Of a DNA stretch of 12,189 nucleotides, positions 1 to 7,973 are shown one piece after another (the stretch's first letter is position 1; every line of letters begins with the position of its first letter). The stretch is from positions 1-12,189 of the forward strand of contig JAJJLU010004516.1 in NCBI GenBank assembly GCA_023807065.1. The letters run 5' to 3'. The DNA is from Isotricha intestinalis. Taxonomy: Eukaryota > Ciliophora > Litostomatea > Vestibuliferida > Isotrichidae. The notes beneath the pieces were generated by a model. That model was not told the DNA's origin. It made no database searches and saw only the letters and a list, made by a program, of their open reading frames with translations. The translations under genes were made by a program, and so were the position numbers.

Positions 1-753
1 GTCATAGAGGATGTTTTAGATAGATATATATAAGAAATGTGTTATGTAAGAAAGAAGATAATAATAAAAAACATGTTGTAAATGAATATGAGATAATGAA
101 AGAATTAAGAGATAAATTAAAGAATGAATTAGAAGTATAAAACAATAAATTTAAACTTATTAGAAATATTGAATATTTTTATTATTCTAAGAATTATTCA
201 GGAAAGAAAGAAGAAAAGAAAAAGGATATTAAAGGAATTAGAGAAATTAAAAAAATTTATCTAGTAATAGTTGGGGAATATAAATATGAGTAAGATGCTT
301 TTGTTTTTTCTTATTCTTTTATTTAATTAATATAAAATATAAGGACCTTGCCGGAATTAACTAACTAACAATTTTTTAAAATAAAGAAATAGATTGTACC
401 AAATAAACTTTTAGAAACAATTGAATATAAATTATTCAAATAAAAAAGAAGAAAAGAAAAAAGCAAACAAAGAATAATAAGATTAATTAAAATTTTTATT
501 AAAGATATAATATGAAAAGACAAAGATTAAAAAAGAAGTATAAAGAAATGTTTAGGTTTCCTTCTTTATTTTAATAAATAAGACCAGCTTGTGGAATATT
601 TAAGTTAATTAATAAGAAAACATTTTTTAAGATTTATTTAAAAAATAAAACTTTATTTTTGAAAACTTCATCAAATATTACAAATAAAAAAAAGAAAATT
701 CATATTTTAAAATAATATAAATATTATAAAAAACTAAATTTAATAAAAAATAT
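1..753. other. Region without an intact gene, holding decayed coding-like sequence
   Basis: No uninterrupted reading frame of useful length is present on either strand. The frame whose codons begin at position 3 reads like protein over long stretches, for example 24-137 and 141-290, but it is broken by TAG at 21, TAA at 138, 291, 324, 333 and 366, TAG at 390, TAA at 441 and TGA at 513. The stretch also has small G+C-richer patches (342-356, 582-596) that stand out from the nearly pure A/T spacers elsewhere in the window. A decayed gene fits best; a gene broken up by introns or a fast-evolving noncoding repeat are alternatives. I cannot name the parent family. Confidence 0.45.
144..705 (+). 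repeat. Three diverged tandem units of about 240-258 bp
   Basis: Unit A starts near 144, unit B near 402 and a partial unit C near 644. The start of A (AAT AAA ... ATT GAA TAT, 144-176) matches the start of B (402-428). ATTATTCA followed by a purine-rich block recurs at 193-225 and 431-464. A G+C-richer core (GGACC-TTGCCGGAAT at 343-357) recurs as GACCAGCTTGTGGAAT at 582-597. ATTTTTTAA plus AAT/GAT recurs at 371-382 and 622-633. The A-to-B offsets of 258, 252 and 240 bp are all multiples of three, so the copies match in the same frame: NKFKLIRNIEY against NKLLETIEY. Unit C in another frame gives NFIFENFIKYYK. The middle of each unit is poorly conserved. Confidence 0.5.
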
Positions 754-1050
754 ATGTCAAAAAAGAAAGCAAGAAAGAAAATAATAAAAGTAGTTCAACC
801 AAAAGTTCCAACAATTTTCGATTGTCCATTTTGTAATTATAAAAAATGTGTAGATGTAAAAATTGATAGAAAAAAAAGAATAGCAAGTTTAAAGTGTAAA
901 GTTTGTCAAAGTTCATATGAAACAACACTAAATCATTTAACTGAACCAGTTGATGTTTATTATAATTGGATTGATGAATGTGAAAGAGAAAATATGAGAA
1001 AAGATAAAGAAGAAAAGGAAGAAAGAGATTCTGCAGAATACGATGAATAA
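754..1050 (+). CDS. ELOF1: Transcription elongation factor Elf1 (ELOF1) homologue
   Basis: This is a 98-residue Elf1 family zinc-ribbon protein. In other eukaryotes it binds elongating RNA polymerase II in the nucleus, helps it pass nucleosomes and takes part in transcription-coupled repair. The family layout is complete: a short Lys/Arg-rich tail (residues 1-10), a first zinc knuckle at Cys24-x2-Cys27, a second at Cys48-x2-Cys51, and the hallmark helix EPVDVYYNWIDECE at 64-77. The C-terminal 20 residues are highly charged, as in many homologues. Length is typical. The ATG follows an A-rich leader with stops upstream, and no intron is needed. The next gene starts 204 bp downstream on the same strand, but eukaryotic genes this far apart are probably transcribed separately. 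Confidence 0.93.
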   Translation: MSKKKARKKIIKVVQPKVPTIFDCPFCNYKKCVDVKIDRKKRIASLKCKVCQSSYETTLNHLTEPVDVYYNWIDECERENMRKDKEEKEERDSAEYDE

Positions 1051-1254
1051 AACTAATTTAATTAAATAAAATCTAAATTTAAATTCAAAAAATGAAATTT
1101 CTAAAAGAATAATATTCTTAATAACCCATTTTTAAAAAATAAAACTCCAAAAAAAAAAGTATTCTAAAAAAATAACAAAAATAAAAAAATAAATTTTAAA
1201 AAAAAAAATTCAAAAAAAGTAAAAACCAATTAAAAAAATATATATTAAAAAAAA

Positions 1255-3246
1255 ATGAATTCTTACAACCTGCATCATCAAGATCCAACATTATTTAAAA
1301 AAATAGAACAAATGAAAGAGCAGAATTTCAAAGCTCAAGCTAGAGAAGCAACATATAATTGGAGAAACCATGTTCCAGTATATGGATGGGTTCAAATAAA
1401 TTATCCAACAGGAATTCAAAAACCTTTAAGAGAAAAATATAAAGAAGAGGAGTTACAAAAGCAAATTGAAAAAGAAGAAAAAGAACAAAAATTAAAAGAA
1501 GAAGAAGAAAAAAAAATTGAAGAAAATGAAATTAATAAAAATAATCCTAATCAAATTCCTTTAAAAAGAAATAAAGCAAGAGTTAATCCTGAAAATGTTA
1601 ATGAAGCAGTTTTAAAAGATATAGAAAATTTAGTTCCAATAGATTATTCAGAAAATTTTTTAAAAAATTATCCAAAAAATGATTTTGCTTTTTTAAAAAA
1701 TCAATTTAGAAATTATGAAATATCCAAAAGGAAATTTGACATAGATGAAAAAGTCCCATTTTCATATAATAAATTAATATCAGAAGGAGAAAATAAGTAT
1801 TTATATCAATTAGGAATAAAAAATGCATCAACATATTTATCAACAATGGATTATGATAAAAAATGTCAATTTGTAGATATGAATTTATTAATTGATGAAA
1901 AATATTGTACTATGTTTCCTAAAAGTTCTATGTTAGGACCAAAACCTGATAAAAATTTTGAAAATCCTGTTAAAAAAATTGGAGATATTTCTTTTGAAGA
2001 AGATAAAACTGAAATTGAAACTGTTAAAAATTTAAGTAGATTACCTCCTGAAAATATTACTGAAGAATGGGTTAAAGATAATTTAAGTGGAAATGTTACT
2101 AAAATTAATTTTGAAAATTGCTATTGGTTAAGTAAAGATTTAATTTCTAAATTAGGAAGATTAGATCCTAATTTAAAAAAAATTTCTCTTAGAAATTTAG
2201 ATTTATCTAATTATATGGTTGAAAATATTTTACAATATGCTAAAGAAGTTGAAGAATTAGATATTAGTAATTGTACTGGATTAACTAAAGGTTTATTAGA
2301 AATTATTGCTGAAAAAGGTAAAAATCTTACTCATTTAAATATATTCAATATACCTGATGCTGTTGATGATTTTGGTTTAAATATTATTGGAAAAAAATTA
2401 GTTAATTTAAAAAGCATTAATTTAGGAAGAAATTATAAAGTAACTGATAAAGGAATTGATGGTTTATTATGTCATAAACAAAATGATAGAATTGTCAAAG
2501 AAGAAGAATCTTATTATCCTCCTTTACTTAAATTAGAAAAAATTGAAATTACTAATATACCCAATTTAACAAATGAATCTGCTAAAATTATTTTACAAAA
2601 CACAAAAGACACTTTAACAGATTTAACTTTAAATTTCTTACCAAAAATAACAGCAGAAGGATTAGAATTATTAAAAGAATGTAAAAAATTAAAAAATTTA
2701 GAAATAATGGGATTAAGTCCAAAAGCAAATACAGCAGATTTAATTCAAGGATTATCAAATTTATTTACTTTAAATTTAAGTGGATGTACTTTAATAAATG
2801 ATTCCAATGTAATTGGAATATTAAATTCAAATCCAAATTTAAGAATATTAAGATTAAGTAATTGTACAGAATTAACAAATAATTTAATTGATCAAATGTT
2901 AGAAAAACCAAATAATTTATTATTAATGGAATTAAATAGAACACCAAAAATTTCAGATGCAAAAATTGAAGAATTTGTTGAAAAAAAAAAACCTAATATG
3001 AGGATTATTAGAGCAACAAATATGGTTTGGTCAAAGAAAAATTTAGGTATGACTGTTCCTTATCCTAGTGATAATTATGTTAAACCTAATATTAAAGGTG
3101 TTAAAAAAGCTGCTCCTAAAAAAAATGATGATAAAAGTCCTGAAGTTCAATTAATGAAATTAAGAGAAGAAATTAAACCAAAAATGATTTTTGAATTTTT
3201 TAAACCAGCTGAAAAAGCTAAGAAAAAAGGAGGAAAGAAGAAATAA
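1255..3246 (+). CDS. RNI-type leucine-rich-repeat protein with coiled-coil N-terminus
   Basis: This is a 663-residue protein of unknown specific role. An N-terminal segment with conserved-looking aromatic motifs (NWRNHVPVYGWVQINYP at 35-51) is followed by a Glu/Lys-rich coiled coil at about 58-95, a nonrepetitive linker to about 275, then roughly ten leucine-rich repeats from about 279 to 600. The repeats are the long, cysteine-containing AMN1/F-box-LRR kind, with motifs such as LDISNCTGLT, LNLSGCTLIND and LRLSNCTELT. No F-box is visible, so an SCF substrate-adaptor role is not supported. The tail is Lys-rich (ending KKKGGKKK). Such proteins act as binding scaffolds; the partner cannot be read from sequence. 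There is no signal peptide or membrane segment. Synonymous codon endings switch in blocks along the gene. Confidence 0.85.
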   Translation: MNSYNLHHQDPTLFKKIEQMKEQNFKAQAREATYNWRNHVPVYGWVQINYPTGIQKPLREKYKEEELQKQIEKEEKEQKLKEEEEKKIEENEINKNNPNQIPLKRNKARVNPENVNEAVLKDIENLVPIDYSENFLKNYPKNDFAFLKNQFRNYEISKRKFDIDEKVPFSYNKLISEGENKYLYQLGIKNASTYLSTMDYDKKCQFVDMNLLIDEKYCTMFPKSSMLGPKPDKNFENPVKKIGDISFEEDKTEIETVKNLSRLPPENITEEWVKDNLSGNVTKINFENCYWLSKDLISKLGRLDPNLKKISLRNLDLSNYMVENILQYAKEVEELDISNCTGLTKGLLEIIAEKGKNLTHLNIFNIPDAVDDFGLNIIGKKLVNLKSINLGRNYKVTDKGIDGLLCHKQNDRIVKEEESYYPPLLKLEKIEITNIPNLTNESAKIILQNTKDTLTDLTLNFLPKITAEGLELLKECKKLKNLEIMGLSPKANTADLIQGLSNLFTLNLSGCTLINDSNVIGILNSNPNLRILRLSNCTELTNNLIDQMLEKPNNLLLMELNRTPKISDAKIEEFVEKKKPNMRIIRATNMVWSKKNLGMTVPYPSDNYVKPNIKGVKKAAPKKNDDKSPEVQLMKLREEIKPKMIFEFFKPAEKAKKKGGKKK

Positions 3247-3395
3247 CTTAAATATTGTTATTTTATTTTTTTTGTGAAATATAATTTTTTTTAAAAAAAG
3301 TAATTAGTTAATATTTCAATAAATAATTAATAAAAAAAGAATAATTTTGAAAGAAAATAATAAAACTATTATATATAATAAAAAAAAATCTTAAA

Positions 3396-4994
3396 TTATT
3401 CAATACCAAATCCTAAAACTTCATTTTCTAAAGCAAATCTAATAGCATCATTTAAGCTTTCTTTATTAGGAAAATTAGGAACATCAATTCTATTAAAGCA
3501 AGTATGAGCTCTAATAAAATTTTTTTCATTAGCATTATATTCACTTTTAGTAATACAAAATTTATTAATATTTCCTCTATTTGATTCTAATCTTTCAAAA
3601 CCTCCAATTGGAACTTTTGAACTTCCAGTACAAAAAAGTAAAAAATTACTTAAATCTTCTTGATTTAAATTAGAAATAATATCCCAAAAATTAATTATTA
3701 CATTATCATAATTATTATAATTTTGATATATTGTATTTATTCTCCAATCATCAACATCAATAAATGGAGTTCCATTAATTAATAAATTTAATTCATCTGA
3801 AGTAAAAATATTTATTTGTTCTAAAGCAATTATTGAATTAAATCCTTCTTTCATTGCATCAATTGCAGGCTTTTGAGATTTAATTAAATAATCTAATCTT
3901 TTTTCAATATATACATTTAAATTATCTTTTGTTACTAAAACAGAATTTCCATTAGATATTAATTCTACTGTATCTAAAAAACTAAAACCATCATTTGTTT
4001 GAATAGAAAAATATATTCCAAATGTACTTATTATATCTGGATTAGTTTTTTCCATTTCTAATAAATTTTTTAATGAATTATATAATGGTTTATCAATAAA
4101 TACTAAATCTTGTTCTAAAGTGATTTTCTCATTTAAAAATAATTGATAAATAATTTTATTAAAACAACAATTAACAGTTAAATTTTCAAGAAGAGCTTTA
4201 GCTAAAACTTTTCCAATGAAATTATATTTATTATATTGTTCTTTATTAATTTTATGATTAGGTTTACAAATATAACTAACTTCGTCGGTATCTCCTCTTT
4301 CAAATAAATTATTATTTGGGTCTAAAAGAGATTTAAATAAAACAGTTAACCATTCTCTAATTAATCCTCCAGCATCATGACTTTCTTCTCCTTTAAAATT
4401 TATTTTTAATTCTTTAAATAAATTTATATATTTAAATTGTTCAAGTGATTGTTCTATTATTTTATCTCTTTCAACATTAATTGTTTCTGCACCTTTACTC
4501 CAATCAACTTTTAAATTTTGAATATTATATCTTAAATATTCTACTTTCTGAACAAAAGTTCCTTTTGGATTTCCTAAAGGTAATTGTTTCTTTTTCATAT
4601 CTTGATTAATCATATTTTGTTCTTCAGCAGTTAAACCTGCAATTTGAATTGATTGATTATTTCTTCCACATATATTTATATGATTATTAAATAAATTTAT
4701 ATTATAAAATATTTGATTACATTTTGGACATCTTTTACTTTGTTCTTCTATATTTACTTTATTTGTTTTAAATTCCTTTTCACATGCAAAAACATGGTTT
4801 TTAAAAAGATTTTGATTGTCATTTGATGTTAAGTTAAAATCTCTTTGACAAAAAGGACATTTTGAATGTATTGATTTTGTTATTGTATCTGAATTATAAT
4901 TATATGTTGCTCCTAAGTCTTCTGCATCATCTAAAAATATATTATCTGAATTTTGTATTTGAGTTTGTTTTTTATTTGTTTGTTCATTTCCCAT
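3396..4994 (-). CDS. Small HECT E3 ubiquitin ligase with two C2HC (UBZ4-like) zinc fingers
   Basis: This is a 532-residue protein that should transfer ubiquitin from an E2 to a catalytic cysteine and then to substrate. Two Rad18/UBZ4-like C2HC fingers lie near the start: Cys46, Cys49, His67, Cys71 and Cys89, Cys92, His105, Cys109, each ending H-x3-C. The HECT domain fills about 175-532. It shows DAGGLIREW (207-215), IDVDDWRINTIYQNY (412-426), FCTGSSKVPIGGF (454-466) and the active-site block HTCFNRIDVP with Cys499. The required Phe at the fourth residue from the end is present (Phe529), so the enzyme looks active. The first residues, MGNEQT, fit an N-myristoylation context. The protein is short for a HECT ligase, with no WW, C2 or ankyrin modules. 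It converges on the LRR gene 149 bp away. Confidence 0.93.
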   Translation of the reverse strand: MGNEQTNKKQTQIQNSDNIFLDDAEDLGATYNYNSDTITKSIHSKCPFCQRDFNLTSNDNQNLFKNHVFACEKEFKTNKVNIEEQSKRCPKCNQIFYNINLFNNHINICGRNNQSIQIAGLTAEEQNMINQDMKKKQLPLGNPKGTFVQKVEYLRYNIQNLKVDWSKGAETINVERDKIIEQSLEQFKYINLFKELKINFKGEESHDAGGLIREWLTVLFKSLLDPNNNLFERGDTDEVSYICKPNHKINKEQYNKYNFIGKVLAKALLENLTVNCCFNKIIYQLFLNEKITLEQDLVFIDKPLYNSLKNLLEMEKTNPDIISTFGIYFSIQTNDGFSFLDTVELISNGNSVLVTKDNLNVYIEKRLDYLIKSQKPAIDAMKEGFNSIIALEQINIFTSDELNLLINGTPFIDVDDWRINTIYQNYNNYDNVIINFWDIISNLNQEDLSNFLLFCTGSSKVPIGGFERLESNRGNINKFCITKSEYNANEKNFIRAHTCFNRIDVPNFPNKESLNDAIRFALENEVLGFGIE

Positions 4995-5158
4995 TTTAAA
5001 TAAATTTATAATTTATTTTTTTTTTATTGTACTTTTTTTAAAATCATTAATTTAAAAATAAGATTTAATAAATAAATATATTACAATTTTTATAAAAAGA
5101 TAAAATAATATTATTCTTTATTTTAAAAATTGAAATAACTTTAAATCAATTAAAATGA

Positions 5159-6592
5159 TTATTTTTTTTGCATTTCCCAAATCTTAATTTTATTATCATA
5201 AGAAGATGAAATTAAAGTATCTTTATTCATCAAAATTATACCTGTAATTTCTTTATCATGAAGTTTTTCTTTATGATTTATTATTTCAAGTTCATTTTCA
5301 TTATTTATTTCCCAAAGAGAGAGACTCCCTTTTGAATCTCCAATTAAAATAGTATTATCTAAAAATTTATAAATAAAACAATTAAATTCAAATTCATTTA
5401 AAATTTCCATGATAATTTTATTATTTTCAACATCAATTAAAAAAAGTTTATTATAAGAACCAACAGCTAATAAATTATTATTAATCATACATAGATTATT
5501 TCCATAATAAAAATCTATTTTATCAATATTAATTTTTTTTTTAAAAATTTTATATTTATAATTATAAAATTGTAAATAATAATTAAATGGAGAATAAGTA
5601 AAAGTTGTAAAATCTTTACATATATCTTCATTTATTTCATTAAATTCTTGGATTGCATTATCTTGCCTTAAAATATATTGATTATGATTTTCTTCTCTTT
5701 TTGTTATTGCTAATAATCCTGGTTCAACTTCTAAAAAATTATAATAAATAATTCCTTCTTTCTCTTCTATTCTTTTTATTTCAATAAATTCAACCTCATT
5801 TTTATATATAATTATTGAGTTTTCTAAAAGAATTGCAATTGAATTATCATATAATTCACTTATTTTATAAATTTTTTTATCATCTAAATAAACTTTTATT
5901 TTTAATTCAATTTTTTCTTTCATATCATTTAAAAATATTTCTGAAGAATTTGAATAAATTAATTTACCGTTTTTTAATTGAATAAATGAATATAAATTTT
6001 GTTCACATTCATTTATTTTAATTGTTAAATCTAAATTATATAATCCATTTTCTTTTTTATATATATTAACACTTTCATCATCCCCAATAGAACCAAATCT
6101 ATCATCATTTAATTTAATAATTGAAAATATTTTATCTTTTTTATGCTGAAATTCTTGACATAAATTTATTTTATTTATATCAAAATTATTATTTTGTATA
6201 ACAATATTTAAAGTTTTTCTTAGTTTTTTTCCTTTTAATGTATCTATATATTTATAATATTCTTCATTTGGTTTAACTAAAATAAAATTTATTTTCTTAT
6301 GTTTAATTGTAATTTCACAATAAATTTTATTATTATATTCATAAACCATATATTTACCTTTTCTAATTGCCTTAATTATTTTATCGAAAATTTGTTGACA
6401 ATTGTATTTTGAATATTTTTCAATGTCATTTATAATATTATCATAACTGAAATAATTTTCATATATTTCATTGTCTTTATTCATTATTAAATTAATAAAT
6501 TTGTCTTCCTTCATATAAATTATAATATCGAATTTATTTATATTCACTATGTTTAATTTAGTATTATTTCTCACTGAAACACATTTTCCCAT
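5159..6592 (-). CDS. WD40-type beta-propeller protein with acylation-type N-terminus
   Basis: This is a 477-residue protein. It begins MGKCVS, a classic context for myristoylation at Gly2 plus palmitoylation at Cys4, so membrane attachment is likely. Residues of about 10-130 form an alpha/beta N-terminal domain that I cannot assign. From about 150 to the end there are roughly seven propeller-like blades. The first five are degenerate (for example DDESVNIYK in blade one). The last two are clear: GDSKGSLSLWEI with Trp427, and SSSYDNKIKIWEM with Trp472. The function is probably scaffolding. The stop codon lies 164 bp upstream of the HECT gene start on the same strand. The ATG is preceded by an A-rich leader. 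The protein is very rich in Ile, Asn and Lys, in line with the A+T bias. Confidence 0.82.
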   Translation of the reverse strand: MGKCVSVRNNTKLNIVNINKFDIIIYMKEDKFINLIMNKDNEIYENYFSYDNIINDIEKYSKYNCQQIFDKIIKAIRKGKYMVYEYNNKIYCEITIKHKKINFILVKPNEEYYKYIDTLKGKKLRKTLNIVIQNNNFDINKINLCQEFQHKKDKIFSIIKLNDDRFGSIGDDESVNIYKKENGLYNLDLTIKINECEQNLYSFIQLKNGKLIYSNSSEIFLNDMKEKIELKIKVYLDDKKIYKISELYDNSIAILLENSIIIYKNEVEFIEIKRIEEKEGIIYYNFLEVEPGLLAITKREENHNQYILRQDNAIQEFNEINEDICKDFTTFTYSPFNYYLQFYNYKYKIFKKKINIDKIDFYYGNNLCMINNNLLAVGSYNKLFLIDVENNKIIMEILNEFEFNCFIYKFLDNTILIGDSKGSLSLWEINNENELEIINHKEKLHDKEITGIILMNKDTLISSSYDNKIKIWEMQKK

Positions 6593-6802
6593 TTTTTTAA
6601 ATTTTTTTATGTTTTTCGCAATATATCAAAAAAAATAAATAAAATTTATTAATTATCAAAAGTAAACCAATTTTTTTAAATTTTTAAATATACACAATAA
6701 ATTTAAATTAACTATATAATTAATTATAAAAATAACAATTGAGAACATATTATACAATAAATTAAATATAAATATTATTAAACATTTGATTTAATTTGAT
6801 AA

Positions 6803-7309
6803 TTATTCATCAACCTTTATACTTAGAATATAACTAGAATACTTATTATATAATTCTTCATCAACAAATAATTGAAAATCAATGAGAGTAAGAAAAACAT
6901 ATTCTAAAAAATCTAAATCTTTCACTGAAATTCCTCCAACTTTTGCATAAAAACTATTTGAAAAATATTCATCTTCATTATATTTAATTGATATTAACAT
7001 TGAAGTAATTATTAATTTATGAATATTAAAGTAATTTAATCTAAAATTATGTTCTCTACATATTTTATCAATATAAATTAACATCATTATTAATGTTGAT
7101 ATTTCTATTTTTGTATGAGATAATAAACGTTCTAAATATTGTTTTATTGATATTGATGGTATTTTCTTTGATAAAAATGGTTTTATATATTTATTATTAG
7201 TATCTTTATCTTTTGAACTTTCCTCACATATATCTGTTAATAAATCTGCCATTGTATTTAATGCTCTTTGTTCATTTATAATCTCAGAATTATCAGGTTT
7301 TTTATTCAT
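6803..7309 (-). CDS. PHO80-like (P/U-type) cyclin
   Basis: This is a 168-residue single-box cyclin, the usual size for the PHO80/Pcl and cyclin P/U group. Members activate Pho85- or CDK-type kinases in phosphate or nutrient signalling and cell-cycle control. Diagnostic blocks are present in order: P-S-I-S-I-x2-YLERLL (51-63), LIYIDKICRE (77-86), NIHKLIITSMLISIKYNEDEYFSN (95-118, with HKL in place of the usual HRL), YAKVGGIS (121-128) and LDFLEYVFLTLIDFQLFV (132-149). The N-terminal 40 residues are hydrophilic. The kinase partner is not in the window. It is transcribed divergently from the Mei2-like gene across a 664-bp spacer and lies 210 bp upstream of the WD40 gene on the same strand. Confidence 0.9.
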   Translation of the reverse strand: MNKKPDNSEIINEQRALNTMADLLTDICEESSKDKDTNNKYIKPFLSKKIPSISIKQYLERLLSHTKIEISTLIMMLIYIDKICREHNFRLNYFNIHKLIITSMLISIKYNEDEYFSNSFYAKVGGISVKDLDFLEYVFLTLIDFQLFVDEELYNKYSSYILSIKVDE

Positions 7310-7973
7310 TTTTAAAACAAATTCTAATTATACTTTTTATTTTAAAGATTTATTTTTTTCTTGTTTATTTGATATATAAAAAATTTAAAAATGTAAATTT
7401 GGAACTTTTATGATGAAATGATTTTCTTTTTTTGATTTAAAATTTATAAAGAAAAATAGTTAATATTTAAAAATTTATTTTCTTAAAATTAAGTATTTAA
7501 GTCAATTTTATTTGTTTTATTATTTAAAAATATAAAGAAAAAATATAATGAACTAATAAAAATAAAATAATATTTAAAAAATGTGAAAAAATTTACATAA
7601 AATCTAAATATTTGTTTTAATTTAAATTAATAAATAATATTTAAAAAAGAAGAGGTCAAAACTCTTTTATAAAGTAATTACAACTCATATATCAAAATTA
7701 CAAGATATATTAAAATAATTAATAATTTATATTTATTATTCTATTTTTTTAAATATTTAAAATTTAATTAATCAGAATTTTTAAAGTATTTTGAACTTAG
7801 AAAACAATTAATTTTTTAAAAATTGAGTTAAAACATAAAAACAATATTTATTAAAATCCTATTAATTTAAATCTTATTTTATTCTGAATTTTCAATTCAA
7901 AAAAATTTTATTTGAAAATATTCTAGTTAAAAATATATTATTTTAGGAATAATAAAATTAATTAAAATAAAAA
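7310..7973. promoter_or_regulatory. 664-bp divergent intergenic region (cyclin / Mei2-like)
   Basis: This is an almost pure A/T spacer between two divergently transcribed genes, so it must hold both promoters. No defined element can be assigned. The only G+C-richer patch is at about 7649-7695. It has a small hairpin, AAGAG (7650-7654) with CTCTT (7662-7666) around a 7-nt loop, followed by a second pairing of GTAATT (7674-7679) with AATTAC (7696-7701 approximately). No tRNA-like fold or coding frame is seen. The promoter role follows from gene orientation only. Confidence 0.4.

Noticed and set aside
285..323. Possible TLDc-domain remnant (peptide resembling a DAFxFS motif after GEYKYE)
   Set aside because: Only one short motif fits. 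The surrounding repeat units do not look like TLDc, and stops interrupt the frame, so the family assignment is not supported.
3..512. Reading TAA/TAG as Gln (ciliate-type code), which would leave frame 3 open for 170 codons
   Set aside because: All complete genes in the window end in TAA or TAG, have none in frame and use CAA for Gln. The open stretch also meets TGA at 513 without a proper gene end.
740..928. 62-codon minus-strand frame opposite the Elf1 gene
   Set aside because: It is antisense to a highly conserved gene, and its Leu/Phe/Tyr-rich translation is what A/T-rich antisense sequence gives.
2765..2962. 65-codon minus-strand frame inside the LRR gene
   Set aside because: It is the antisense shadow of leucine-rich repeats, with no protein-like composition of its own.
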